Shown here one piece after another: positions 29,932 to 38,654 of a DNA stretch of 64,000 nucleotides; position 1 is the first letter of the stretch, and each line of letters begins with the position of its first letter. The translations under genes were made by a program, and so were the position numbers. This DNA is from Lichenicoccus sp964242335 (lineage in GTDB: Bacteria > Pseudomonadota > Alphaproteobacteria > Acetobacterales > Acetobacteraceae). The stretch lies in contig CAXTAY010000017.1 in assembly GCA_964242335.1 (NCBI GenBank), forward strand, positions 1-64,000, given 5' to 3'. The notes under the pieces were generated by a model. It saw only the letters and a list, made by a program, of their open reading frames with translations. It made no database searches and was not told where the DNA came from.

Positions 29932-30692
29932 GCCGCGAGCCTCGGCAGCAGCGCCTGGGCGCGCTCGACATCCTCGATGAAGTCGATCTCCGTCCAGGGC
30001 AGCCCGCTGACGTCCTCGAAGCCGAACGACGCCGCAGTGTCGCCGTCGCGGATCAGGCTGCGGATCGGCGCCTCGTACTCGGCGGCCTGCATTCCGGCCT
30101 CGACCAGGTCTCGCACCAGGGCCGCGAGCCGCGCCGCCATTCCCGGCGCCAGCCGGAAGAAGCCGACCGACTCGCCGTGCCAGTCTCCCGCCACCTCCGG
30201 CTGCTTGGCGAAATCCACGATCCGCGACTCGCCGCGAACGCAGATCTTGACCGGCTCGTCGCCGGGCTCGATCGTGCGGTCGAGCAGCAGCACGTTGTCA
30301 TGCGCACTGCGCATCAGCCGCTCCAGCAGGCGGCGGTCGTACAGCACGTCGGCGTCCATCAGCAGCACCGGAGCGCCGGAGCGCAGCACCGCGGCGGCCC
30401 GGTCGAGCGACACCGCGCTGCCCTGCCGCCAGTGCGGGTTGTCGATGAGCCTGACGGCGTCCGCGCGGCCGAGTCGCGCCAGCTCGGCCTCGATCGCCTC
30501 GCGCCGGTAGCCGACCACCAGGGTGACCGGGCCCGCACCCGCCTGTTCGAGCAGCTCGAGATGCCGCTGCAGCAGCGACTTGCCGCCGAACTCGAGCAGC
30601 ACCTTGGGACGCGCCTCGCCGCCGAGCCGATGGCCGCGCCCGGCGGCCAGTATGACGGTCTGCGGCGCGGGCGCCGGGGCAGCTGAGGTCAT
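29928..30692 (-). CDS. pntC: PntC-like nucleotidyltransferase
   Basis: Sugar-nucleotide/phosphocholine cytidylyltransferase fold, 254 residues. The canonical NTP-binding loop AAGRGHRLG (about 16-24) with RPKVLL (Lys30) is intact; LLMDADVLYD supplies a metal-binding Asp, and WTEIDFIED near the end is the second acidic motif of LicC/PntC-type enzymes. By family knowledge such enzymes activate phosphocholine or 2-aminoethylphosphonate with CTP; the adjacent PEP mutase points to the phosphonate. ATG 30692 is chosen because the conserved fold starts at once, although no clear ribosome binding site is seen; the frame is open to 31124 but overlaps the pepM promoter region and gene. It is coupled to the dioxygenase. 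Confidence 0.8.
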   Translation of the reverse strand: MTSAAPAPAPQTVILAAGRGHRLGGEARPKVLLEFGGKSLLQRHLELLEQAGAGPVTLVVGYRREAIEAELARLGRADAVRLIDNPHWRQGSAVSLDRAAAVLRSGAPVLLMDADVLYDRRLLERLMRSAHDNVLLLDRTIEPGDEPVKICVRGESRIVDFAKQPEVAGDWHGESVGFFRLAPGMAARLAALVRDLVEAGMQAAEYEAPIRSLIRDGDTAASFGFEDVSGLPWTEIDFIEDVERAQALLPRLAA

Positions 30693-30774
30693 TTTTGATG
30701 TAGCCGAGATGACAGGTTTGGTGCAGTTCTCACGCGGTCTGATGACATATTGGCGAGGATACGGCAAATTGACC

Positions 30775-32568
30775 ATGGTGGCTGCACAGGGGCGAGACAG
30801 AGTCCGCGGCCCCGGCGAGGTCGGCGCCGAGCCGGAGCCGGGCTTCGACGGGCGCGAGAACCTCGCCTCCGGACGCAGCCGTTTCGCGCGGCTGCGGGCG
30901 CTCATCGAGGATCCCGACCTCAGCTTCCTCATGGAGGCGCATAGCGGCCTCTCCGCCAAGCTGGTGGAGGAGGCAGGGTTCGCCGGCGTCTGGGCGTCCG
31001 GCCTGTCGATGTCTGCCTCGCTCGGCCTGCGCGACAACAACGAGGCCTCCTGGACCCAGGTGCTGGAGCAGGCCGAGTACATGGCCGACGCCACCAGCCT
31101 GCCGATCCTGCTCGACGGCGACACCGGCTACGGCAACTTCAACAATGTCCGCCGCCTGGTGCGCAAGCTGTGCGAGCGCGGCATCGCCGGGGTGTGCATC
31201 GAGGACAAGCTGTTCCCGAAGACCAACTCCTTCATCGGCGAGGCGCAGCCGCTCGCCGACCTAGACGAGTTCTGCGGCCGCCTGCGCGCCGCCAAGGACG
31301 CCCAGCCGGAGGACGACTTCGTGCTGGTGGCGCGGGTCGAGGCGCTGATCTCCGGCCACTCGATGGACGAGGCGCTGCGTCGGGCCGAAGCCTACCGGGC
31401 GGCCGGCGCGGACGCGATCCTTATCCACTCCAAGAAGCGCCACGCCGGCGAGATCCTGGGCTTCATGGAGCGCTGGGGCGACCGCGGCCCGGTGGTGATC
31501 GTGCCGACCATGTACTATGCGACGCCGACCGACATGTTCCGGCACGCCGGCGTCTCGACGGTGATCTGGGCCAACCACATGGTGCGTTCCTCGATCACCG
31601 CGATGCGCGAGACCGCCGCGCGCATCCACCGCGAGCAGAGCCTGCGCGGGATCGAGCCGGAGGTCGCCTCGGTGAAGGAGATCTTCACGCTGACCGACAA
31701 CGACGAGCTGGAGGCGGCGGCTCAGCGCTACCTGCCCGCCGCCTCGCTGCCGGCCTTCCCGGTGCCGCAGCCGCGGCGCGCGGTGCGCGGCATCGTGCTG
31801 GCCGCCTCGCACGGCGAGGCGCTCGGGGCCTACACCGCCGACAAGCCGAAATGCATGGTCGACCTGCGCGGTCGGCCGCTGCTCGGCCACCTGCTCGACA
31901 CGCTGCGCCGCGGCGGCGTGCATGAGCTGAGCGTGGTGCGCGGCTACCGCAAGGACGCGATCAGCGCGGAGCGCATCGGGCTCGCCGGCGTCACCCTGCT
32001 CGACAACGACGACCACGCCAGCACCGGCGAGGTCGCCTCGCTGCTGCGCGCCGTCGACGCGCTGCACGGCGAGACCGTGATCGTCTACGGCGACGTGCTG
32101 TTCCGTCGCTACATCCTGGACGCGCTGCTCGCGGTGCAGGCCGACATCGTCATCGCCGTCGACGCGCTGAGCCAGCGGGCCGCCGGCGCCGGCAGCCGGC
32201 ACCTGCCGAACCCGCGCGACCTGGTCACCGCGGACAAGCCGTTCTCGGCGAGCTACCTGGATGACGGTGCCGCCCGGCTGCTCGGCATCGGCGACGGCGC
32301 CGGCGCCGGCGCCGGCGCTGAAGCTGGAGCCGTCGCCGTCGCCGACGGGGAATGGATCGGCCTGATGCGGCTGAGCCCGCACGGCGCCGTGCTGGTGCGC
32401 GACGAACTGGCGCGCATGCAGGCCGAAGGCATCGCCGCCAGTGCCGACCTGCCGGCGCTGCTGTCGCGGCTGCGGCTGCGCCATCCGGTGGCGGTGCACT
32501 ACATCACCGGCCACTGGCTCGACGTCGACACCATCACCGACCTCGCCGAGGCGCGGAACTTCTCCTGA
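30775..32568 (+). CDS. aepX: Phosphoenolpyruvate mutase fused to nucleotidyltransferase
   Basis: First step of phosphonate biosynthesis, rearranging PEP to phosphonopyruvate. 597 residues from ATG 30775 (ATG 30742 is possible). The PEP mutase barrel, about 36-325, has DGDTGYGN (114-121) and the diagnostic EDKLFPKTNS (143-152), which separates mutases from isocitrate-lyase-like hydrolases. From about 335 a second domain of the NTP-transferase fold follows: DKPKCMVDLRGRPLLGHLL, VYGDVLFRRY (Asp440) and HWLDVDTITDL. Its nucleotide loop reads AASHGEALG rather than the usual AAGxGxRLG, and a Gly-Ala-rich insert lies at 505-523. Such fusions are known in phosphonate clusters. The gene is divergent from pntC by 82 bp. 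Confidence 0.93.
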   Translation: MVAAQGRDRVRGPGEVGAEPEPGFDGRENLASGRSRFARLRALIEDPDLSFLMEAHSGLSAKLVEEAGFAGVWASGLSMSASLGLRDNNEASWTQVLEQAEYMADATSLPILLDGDTGYGNFNNVRRLVRKLCERGIAGVCIEDKLFPKTNSFIGEAQPLADLDEFCGRLRAAKDAQPEDDFVLVARVEALISGHSMDEALRRAEAYRAAGADAILIHSKKRHAGEILGFMERWGDRGPVVIVPTMYYATPTDMFRHAGVSTVIWANHMVRSSITAMRETAARIHREQSLRGIEPEVASVKEIFTLTDNDELEAAAQRYLPAASLPAFPVPQPRRAVRGIVLAASHGEALGAYTADKPKCMVDLRGRPLLGHLLDTLRRGGVHELSVVRGYRKDAISAERIGLAGVTLLDNDDHASTGEVASLLRAVDALHGETVIVYGDVLFRRYILDALLAVQADIVIAVDALSQRAAGAGSRHLPNPRDLVTADKPFSASYLDDGAARLLGIGDGAGAGAGAEAGAVAVADGEWIGLMRLSPHGAVLVRDELARMQAEGIAASADLPALLSRLRLRHPVAVHYITGHWLDVDTITDLAEARNFS

Positions 32569-32628
32569 TCGAGCCGGCCCGCAGGGCAGGATCGGCACCG
32601 CGCCATGCCTCCAGAGAGAGACCGCAGC

Positions 32629-33138
32629 ATGAACTATCCCGCAGCCTCCCGCATCGCCGCTCTGCTGCTGGCACCGATCCTGGGTGCCGCGGCCGCGGCC
32701 GGCAGCGCCGGTGCCGCGCCGGCAGGTCCGACGGTCGCCGCCACCCCCTCGACGACCATGCCGGCGGCACCGGGGGCGGCGCCGGCGCTGCCCAAGGAGG
32801 TCTCGGCCAAGGTGGAGCAGCGCATCCGCCAGCTGCACGGCCAGCTCGGCATCACGCCGGCGCAGCAGCCGCAGTGGGAGCAGTTCGCGCAGGTGATGCG
32901 CGACAACGCCGCCCAGATCAGCCAGGCCTCGGCAGACCGCATCGCCCGGGTGAAGGCGCTGAATGCCGCCGACAACATGCAGTCCTACGCGCAGCTCGCG
33001 CAGGTGCACGCGACCGACATGCAGAAGCTCGCGAGCGCGTTCCAGTCGCTGTACGCGTCGTTCCCGGAGGCGCAGAAGCAGGTGGCGGACAGCGTGTTCC
33101 GCAAGGGCAACGCGATCGCGCCGCGCCACCGCGAATGA
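32629..33138 (+). CDS. Spy/CpxP-like periplasmic protein
   Basis: Secreted 169-residue protein: a signal peptide (MNYPAASRIAALLLAPILGA, cleavage probably after the Ala-rich stretch near residue 29), an Ala/Pro/Thr linker, then an all-helical region with LGITPAQQPQWEQFAQVM, the LTxxQ pattern of the Spy/CpxP family. Spy-type proteins are ATP-independent periplasmic chaperones. ATG 32629, with AGAGAG upstream, is preferred over in-frame ATG 32605 because it begins the signal peptide. It lies between pepM and ppd in the same direction; a link to phosphonate metabolism is not evident. Confidence 0.7.
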   Translation: MNYPAASRIAALLLAPILGAAAAAGSAGAAPAGPTVAATPSTTMPAAPGAAPALPKEVSAKVEQRIRQLHGQLGITPAQQPQWEQFAQVMRDNAAQISQASADRIARVKALNAADNMQSYAQLAQVHATDMQKLASAFQSLYASFPEAQKQVADSVFRKGNAIAPRHRE

Positions 33139-33175
33139 GGCGGCGCGTCCCGCCGGCGGCACCCGGGTCCGGCCG

Positions 33176-34330
33176 GTGATCGAGGCGCAGGGCTTCATCG
33201 ATGCTGCGGCGTCACGCGGGCTCGATTTCTGGTCGGGCGTGCCCTGCTCGTTCCTGACCCCGCTGATCAACCGCGTCGCCAGCGGCGGCGCCGGGACGCA
33301 GAACGCGCCGCACTACGTGGGTGCGGCGAGCGAGGGCGAGGCGGTCGCGATCGCCTCCGGTGCCTGGCTCGGCGGCCGCGGCGGCGTGGTGATCTGCCAG
33401 AACTCTGGGCTGGGCAACGCGGTCAACCCGCTGACGTCGCTCAACCATCCGTTCCGCATCCCGCTGCTGCTGATCGTGACCTGGCGCGGCCAGCCGGGCC
33501 TGCCGGACGAGCCGCAGCACGTGCTGATGGGCCGTATCACCCAGGACCTGCTCGGCCTCTGCGAGGTGCCGAACCGGCCGTTCCCGCGCGAGCCGGAGGC
33601 GATCGGCGCCGCGCTGGATGCCGCGGCCGCGCACTTCGACGCCGACAGCCTGCCCTTCGCCCTGGTGATGCAGCAGGACAGCGTCGCCGAGGAGACGCTG
33701 TCGGAGCCGCAGCCGCCGACGCGACCGCGCGGTCTGCGTCACGATCTGCGCCGGCACGGCGAGTGTCCGGCCCGGGCGAGCCTGCTCGAGCGCATGCTGG
33801 CGCTGCTGCCGGAGCGCGCCGCGGTGATCGCGACCACCGGCAAGAGCGGGCGCGAACTGTTCACCCTGTCGGACCGCCCGCAGCACCTGTACCAGGTGGG
33901 CTCGATGGGAGGAGCGTCCGGCATGGCGCTCGGCGTCGCGCTGACGGTGCCGCAGCGACCGGTCGTGGTGCTCGACGGCGACGGCGCCGCGCTGATGAAA
34001 CTCGGCAGCCTCGCCACCATCGGCGCCCGGGCGCCGCGCAACCTGCTGCACCTGCTGCTGGATAACGGCGTGCACGACAGCACCGGCGGCCAGGCGACGG
34101 TATCTGCGAGCGTCGACTTCGCCGAGGTGGCGCTGGCCTGCGGCTATCGCGCGGCCTGGTCGGTGGATGACGAGGCCGGCTTCGAGCAGGCACTGGCCGC
34201 AGCCCTGGCGCAGCAGGGGCCGGTCATGCTGCACGCCCGCATCCGTCCCGGCTCGATGCAGGCGCTCGGCCGGCCGACGGTGGCGCCGCACGAGGTGGCG
34301 CGCCGCTTCCGCGAGTTCCTGCCCGGCTGA
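33176..34330 (+). CDS. aepY: Phosphonopyruvate decarboxylase
   Basis: TPP-dependent decarboxylation of phosphonopyruvate to phosphonoacetaldehyde, the irreversible step that pulls the unfavourable PEP mutase reaction forward. 384 residues from GTG 33176. Hallmarks: SGVPCSFLTPLIN (20-32), ASEGEAVAIA with catalytic Glu53, QNSGLGNAVNPLTSL, WRGQPGLPDEPQHV (103-116) and the TPP motif from DGDGAALMKLGSL to DNGVHDSTGG (about 266-304). The open frame extends upstream into the preceding gene. It stands 37 bp after the Spy-like gene and probably shares the pepM transcript. Confidence 0.94.
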   Translation: MIEAQGFIDAAASRGLDFWSGVPCSFLTPLINRVASGGAGTQNAPHYVGAASEGEAVAIASGAWLGGRGGVVICQNSGLGNAVNPLTSLNHPFRIPLLLIVTWRGQPGLPDEPQHVLMGRITQDLLGLCEVPNRPFPREPEAIGAALDAAAAHFDADSLPFALVMQQDSVAEETLSEPQPPTRPRGLRHDLRRHGECPARASLLERMLALLPERAAVIATTGKSGRELFTLSDRPQHLYQVGSMGGASGMALGVALTVPQRPVVVLDGDGAALMKLGSLATIGARAPRNLLHLLLDNGVHDSTGGQATVSASVDFAEVALACGYRAAWSVDDEAGFEQALAAALAQQGPVMLHARIRPGSMQALGRPTVAPHEVARRFREFLPG

Positions 34331-34362
34331 ACTCCGCCGGACCGGTCGGCGACCCGGGGTCG

Positions 34363-34701
34363 CTACCTCCCGTGCCCGCCGCCGCCGCCGTGGCCCCCGC
34401 CACCGCCACCGCCGCCACGACCCCCGCCGCCACCGTGGAAGCCTCCGCCGCCCGCGCGCACACCGCCCCTCGCCCCACCGGGAATGCCCGGGACCGGCCG
34501 GCCGAAGCCGCGCCCGCCACCGTCGCGATACGGTCCGACCCGGTAGCCGCCGCCCCAGGCGCCGTAGTCGCCGCCGGCGGTGTCGTAGTACTGGCCGCCA
34601 TAGCCGTCATAGCCGGGGCCGACGACGCAGCCGCTCAGCGGCACCGTCAGCACGCTGAGCGTGAGCGCCAGCAGCGTCACGCGTCGCAGGGAGAGGCTCA
34701 T
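34363..34701 (-). CDS. Glycine-rich lipoprotein
   Basis: Unknown 112-residue envelope protein. The N-terminus is a lipoprotein signal (SLRRVTLLALTLSVLTV then PLSGC, lipidated Cys about 24). The mature part is Gly/Tyr-rich and then almost pure Gly with Arg and His, and is probably disordered. ATG 34701 overlaps the stop of the upstream VOC gene (ATGA). It converges on ppd. No function can be assigned. Confidence 0.65.
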   Translation of the reverse strand: MSLSLRRVTLLALTLSVLTVPLSGCVVGPGYDGYGGQYYDTAGGDYGAWGGGYRVGPYRDGGGRGFGRPVPGIPGGARGGVRAGGGGFHGGGGGRGGGGGGGGHGGGGGHGR

Positions 34702-35663
34702 CTCGATTCCCCCGCGGAGACGTCGGTCCGCCATTCGAGCAGCCCGAACAGTGCTCCCTGCGGATCGGCGACCAGGGCGATCTTGCCGCCGTGGCGGTCG
34801 AGCTGCGGCGGCAGCAGCACGCGGCCGCCGCTCGCGGTGACCTTCGCCGCCATCGCCGCCGCGTCCTCGACCCGCACGTAGCTCACCCAGCGTGGATGCG
34901 CATTCGGGCGGCTCGGCGGGATCGGGTTGACGCTGGCGCGCGCGTAGCTTTCCGAAGCTAGGATCAGGTGCCGCGCGTCCTGCGCGTCCGGCAGGTTGAA
35001 GACATCATAGCCGAACAGGGACTTGTAGAAGGCGGCGTCCGCATCCGGATCGGTGGTGATCAGCGAGCTCCAGATCCACTCCCCCGGCTCCGCCAGCAGG
35101 TCGGGCGGATCGCCGCTGCCGGATGCGAGGATCGCGAATACCGCGCCCTGCGGATCGGCGAGTATGGCCTCTTGACCAAGATTGGCGATGCGGTGCGGCT
35201 CGAACAGCAGCTTGGCGCCGGACTGCGTCGCCAGGGCGGCCGCCTTGTCCGCGTCGTCGGCGGCCATGAAGGTGAGCCAGGCCGGCCGACGGCCCGCCGG
35301 GATCGGCCGCTGCACGATGCCGGCCACCACGCGACCGCTCACGGAAGCCTGGGTGAACCGGTTCACGCCGCCGCCGGCATCCTGGAAGCTCCAGCCGAAC
35401 AGGCCGCCATAGAACCGCTTGGCGGCGTCGAGGTCCGGGGTGACCAGCTCGGCGAACACCACCTTGCCGCGGTGATGCTCCATGCTCGGAGGGTTGACCA
35501 GCGCCGGCAGGTCGGACGGCGCGGCCCTGGCGGGTACCGCGAAGATCGTGCTGCCGATCGCGGCGCCCAGCCATACGCTCAGGCCGCCGCCGAGCAGCAG
35601 CGTGCGCCGCAATCCGCCGCGGTGGCGCCGGGGCGTATCACCCGGCATCGGTCGTTCTGGCAC
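34698..35663 (-). CDS. VOC-superfamily protein with signal peptide
   Basis: Glyoxalase/bleomycin-resistance-fold protein of 321 residues, made of an exported N-terminus (basic RRHRGGLRR then hydrophobic TLLLGGGLSVWLGAAIG and AVPARA cleavage-like site) and two VOC modules. The first begins near GKVVFAELVTPDLDAAKRFYGGLFGW, the second near WIWSSLITTDPDADAAFYKSLFG; each ends with a DPQGA motif. AGGAGG at 35675-35670 best serves GTG 35663, although GTG 35666 is also in frame. An exported VOC protein is unusual, and its reaction is unknown. It is coupled to the Gly-rich lipoprotein. Confidence 0.8.
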   Translation of the reverse strand: MPERPMPGDTPRRHRGGLRRTLLLGGGLSVWLGAAIGSTIFAVPARAAPSDLPALVNPPSMEHHRGKVVFAELVTPDLDAAKRFYGGLFGWSFQDAGGGVNRFTQASVSGRVVAGIVQRPIPAGRRPAWLTFMAADDADKAAALATQSGAKLLFEPHRIANLGQEAILADPQGAVFAILASGSGDPPDLLAEPGEWIWSSLITTDPDADAAFYKSLFGYDVFNLPDAQDARHLILASESYARASVNPIPPSRPNAHPRWVSYVRVEDAAAMAAKVTASGGRVLLPPQLDRHGGKIALVADPQGALFGLLEWRTDVSAGESR

Positions 35664-35730
35664 CACTATCCTCCTGTGCGGCGTAGCGCGATCACGTCGT
35701 AGCCCTGGCGCGCGATCAAGGGCGGGCCGC

Positions 35731-36603
35731 CTAGCCCGAAGCGGCGCGGCCCTGCCGGTCTAGCAGCTGGAAATCCTCGTCGGACAGCGCGACGCCGGCC
35801 GCGCGCACGTTGTCCTCGAGATGCCGTGGATCGCCGGTGCCGGGGATCGGCAGCATCACCTTCGACCGCTTGAGCACCCAGGCCAGCGCCACCTGTCCGG
35901 TCGAGACGCCGAGACGCTCGGCGATGGCGTTGAGATCGGAGTGCGGCGCGGCCAGGGCGCCCGCCGCCAGCGGCGCCCACGGGATGAAGCCGATGCCGTT
36001 CGCCTCGCAGTAGTCGAGCACCGCCTCGTTCTTGCGGTTGACCAGGTTGTACTGGCTCTGCACCGTCACCACCGGGAAATGCTTCCCGGCGGCCTCGATC
36101 TCCTCGACGCTGACCTCGCTGAGGCCGACGTGACGGATCAGCCCCTCCTGCTGCATTGCCGCGATGACGCCGAACTGCTCCTCGCGCGGCACCGCCGGGT
36201 CGATCCGGTGCAGCTGCCAGAGGTCGATGCGCTCCACCTGCAGACGACGCAGGCTCATCAGCACGCATTGCCGGAGATATTCCGGGCGTCCCAGTGGCCG
36301 CCAGACATTCGGTCCGTGCCGGGTAAGGCCGCCCTTGGTGGCGACGATCAGGCCCGCATAGGGATGCAGCACCTCGCGGATCAGGTCCTCGCTGACGAAC
36401 GGCCCGTAGCTGTCGGCGGTGTCGATGAAGTCGATGCCGAGCCCGGGGATGCGTCGCAGCGTCTCTCGCGCCGCCTGCGGGTCCTTGGGCTGCTCCCAGA
36501 TGCCGGCGCCGGTGATGCGCATGGCGCCGAAGCCGAGCCGGTTGATGGCGATGTCGCCGCCGATCGTGAAGCGACCGGCAGCGCTGGCGTCGTCTCTTGC
36601 CAT
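35731..36603 (-). CDS. Aldo/keto reductase
   Basis: NADPH-dependent carbonyl reductase of the AKR superfamily, 290 residues; substrate unknown. The catalytic tetrad region is visible: FIDTADSYGP (Asp and Tyr), Lys in VATKGG and His in LWQLHRID. The C-terminal cofactor-binding part has IPWAPLAAG and MLPIPGTGDPRHLEDN. ATG 36603 has GGAG upstream. Single gene between the VOC pair and kup. Confidence 0.9.
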   Translation of the reverse strand: MARDDASAAGRFTIGGDIAINRLGFGAMRITGAGIWEQPKDPQAARETLRRIPGLGIDFIDTADSYGPFVSEDLIREVLHPYAGLIVATKGGLTRHGPNVWRPLGRPEYLRQCVLMSLRRLQVERIDLWQLHRIDPAVPREEQFGVIAAMQQEGLIRHVGLSEVSVEEIEAAGKHFPVVTVQSQYNLVNRKNEAVLDYCEANGIGFIPWAPLAAGALAAPHSDLNAIAERLGVSTGQVALAWVLKRSKVMLPIPGTGDPRHLEDNVRAAGVALSDEDFQLLDRQGRAASG

Positions 36604-36709
36604 GCGGTGCTCTCCTGGGCCTGCGGCGGACGGTAGGGCGGCCGCAGAGGCTGACGCATCGCGCCGCGGAAGGTTGCGAGCAGGACCCGGGATCGGCCGC
36701 CTCGAACGG

Positions 36710-38596
36710 CTAGAGCTCGACCTGCCGCCCGATCTCGAGGAAGCGCTGGCGCGGCAGCGCGAAGCGGTCCGGGACGCGCACCGCGTTGCGATACAGGAAG
36801 CCGAACAGCATGCGCCGCCAGGCGAACATCCTGGGATGGTCGAGGCTCCGGGTCACGTCGTCGTGCGCTGCCACGAACAGCACGTGGTCGAGATCGAGGT
36901 CGCAGCCCTGGTCGCGCGCCTGCTGCACCGCGAGCAGCAGGTTCGGCACCTCGACGAAGCCGAAATGCACCTCGACGAACCAGAACCCCTCCATCACCTC
37001 GCGTACCTTGACCCGCGCCCCGGCGGCCACGCGGGCGACGGGGTCGAACTTCACGTAGAGGGTCGCGAGCCGCGCCGGCAGCGCCCCGAACAGGTCGATG
37101 TGGCGGGCCATCAGCGGCGACACCACGCTGTCGCCGCGGCTCAGGAACACGGCACTTCCCGGCGTGCGCGGCAGCGCGCCGTGGCGCAGCGCCTCGAGCA
37201 CCTCGTCCTCGCGTCCGGCCCGCGCCAGGGTGCTGCGCACCAGCAGGACGCCGCGATGCCAGGTCACCATGATGACGAACAGGGCCGAGCCGAACAGCAG
37301 CGGCACGTAGCCGCCCTGCAGGATCTTCAGCAGGTTGGCGCAGAAGAAGGCGATGTCGACGAACAGGAAGCCGGCCGCGGTTGCCAGCGCCGCGGCGAGC
37401 GGCCACTTCCAGCGCTCGCGCATCACGTCGAACAGCAGCAGTGTGGTCAGCAGCATCGTGGTCGAGACCGCGGTGCCGAACGCGCCGGCGAGGCGCGCGG
37501 AGCTGCCGAAGCTGACGGTGATCGCGATCGTCGCCACCATCATCACCCAGTTCACCAGCGGCACGTAGATCTGCCCGTATTCGGCGTCCGAGGTCTGGCG
37601 GATGATCAGGCCGGGGAACCAGCCGAGCTGCATCGCCTGCCGGGTGAGCGAGAACGAGCCGGTGATGATCGCCTGGCTGGCGATGATGGTGGCCAGCGTC
37701 GCCAGGATCACCAGCGGATAGACCCCCCAGTGCGGCACCTCGGAGAAGAACGGGTTGGCGGCGAGCTTCGGGTCGCGCAGCAGCTGCGCCGCCTGGCCAG
37801 CATAGTTGAGCAGCAGTGCCGGCAGCACCACCGCGGTCCAGGCGACGCGCACCGGCCGCCGGCCCAGGTGCCCCATGTCGGCGTAGAGCGCCTCGCCGCC
37901 GGTCAACGCCAGGAACACGCCGCCCAGCACGACGAAGCTGCCCCAGCCGTGATGCACCAGGAAGCCGAGGCCGAGCAGCGGGTTGAACGCGGCGACCACC
38001 CTCGGGCTGCGCAGGATCGCGATCACGCCGAGGGTGGCGATCACCGCGAACCAGAGCAGCATGACCGGCCCGAACAGGCGGCTGAGCCTGGCGGTGCCGA
38101 ACGGCTGCATCGCGAACAAGCCGATCAGGATCGCCACCGCGAGCGGCACCACGTAGGGCTTGAACACGGTGGTGGCGACGTCCAGCCCTTCCAGCGCGCC
38201 CAGCACCGAGATCGAGGGCGTGATGATGCCGTCGCCGTAGATCAGCGCCGCACCGAACAGGCCGGCGGCGATCAGCAGCTTGCCGCGGCTGAGCAGAGCG
38301 CCCTCGAAGGACCTGTCGAGCAGCGACATCAGGGCAAGGATGCCGCCCTCGCCGTGGTTGTCGGCGCGCATCACGACCAGGCAGTACTTGATCGAGATCG
38401 TGACGATCAGCGCCCAGACGATCAGCGACAGGCTGCCGAGCGCCACGTCGGCGCTGATCTTGCCGCCGGCATCGCCGACCACGGTCTGGAAGGTGTAGAG
38501 CGGGCTGGTGCCGAGATCGCCGTAGACGATGCCGAGCGCCGCCAGGGCCGGTCCGGCGAGAGCGCGTCGCGCCGGTGCCGTCTCGTGCTGCGACAT
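36710..38596 (-). CDS. kup: Kup/Trk-type low-affinity potassium transporter
   Basis: Inner-membrane K+ uptake protein, 628 residues, normal for the family. The N-terminus holds the Kup signature LGIVYGDLGTSPLYTFQT, followed by about twelve transmembrane helices (for example YGDGIITPSISVLGALEGL, GGEALYADMGHLGRRPVR and NYAGQAAQLL) and a C-terminal cytoplasmic domain from about residue 440. ATG 38596 precedes the signature by 21 codons. No regulatory feature is evident. Confidence 0.96.
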   Translation of the reverse strand: MSQHETAPARRALAGPALAALGIVYGDLGTSPLYTFQTVVGDAGGKISADVALGSLSLIVWALIVTISIKYCLVVMRADNHGEGGILALMSLLDRSFEGALLSRGKLLIAAGLFGAALIYGDGIITPSISVLGALEGLDVATTVFKPYVVPLAVAILIGLFAMQPFGTARLSRLFGPVMLLWFAVIATLGVIAILRSPRVVAAFNPLLGLGFLVHHGWGSFVVLGGVFLALTGGEALYADMGHLGRRPVRVAWTAVVLPALLLNYAGQAAQLLRDPKLAANPFFSEVPHWGVYPLVILATLATIIASQAIITGSFSLTRQAMQLGWFPGLIIRQTSDAEYGQIYVPLVNWVMMVATIAITVSFGSSARLAGAFGTAVSTTMLLTTLLLFDVMRERWKWPLAAALATAAGFLFVDIAFFCANLLKILQGGYVPLLFGSALFVIMVTWHRGVLLVRSTLARAGREDEVLEALRHGALPRTPGSAVFLSRGDSVVSPLMARHIDLFGALPARLATLYVKFDPVARVAAGARVKVREVMEGFWFVEVHFGFVEVPNLLLAVQQARDQGCDLDLDHVLFVAAHDDVTRSLDHPRMFAWRRMLFGFLYRNAVRVPDRFALPRQRFLEIGRQVEL

Positions 38597-38654
38597 CGGC
38601 GACGTCCTTCGCTGACGGAGGCGCTCTTTGGGGCGGCGGCCGAGGCCGCGGCGG

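Noticed and set aside
30693..31124. Upstream extension of the PntC-like frame on the minus strand
   Set aside because: It would run through the divergent promoter region into pepM, and the conserved fold begins right after ATG 30692.
34363..34480. GGC/GCC-rich repeats as a CRISPR or satellite array
   Set aside because: They are the codons of the poly-Gly tail of the lipoprotein, without regular repeat-spacer structure. No CRISPR array was seen in the window.
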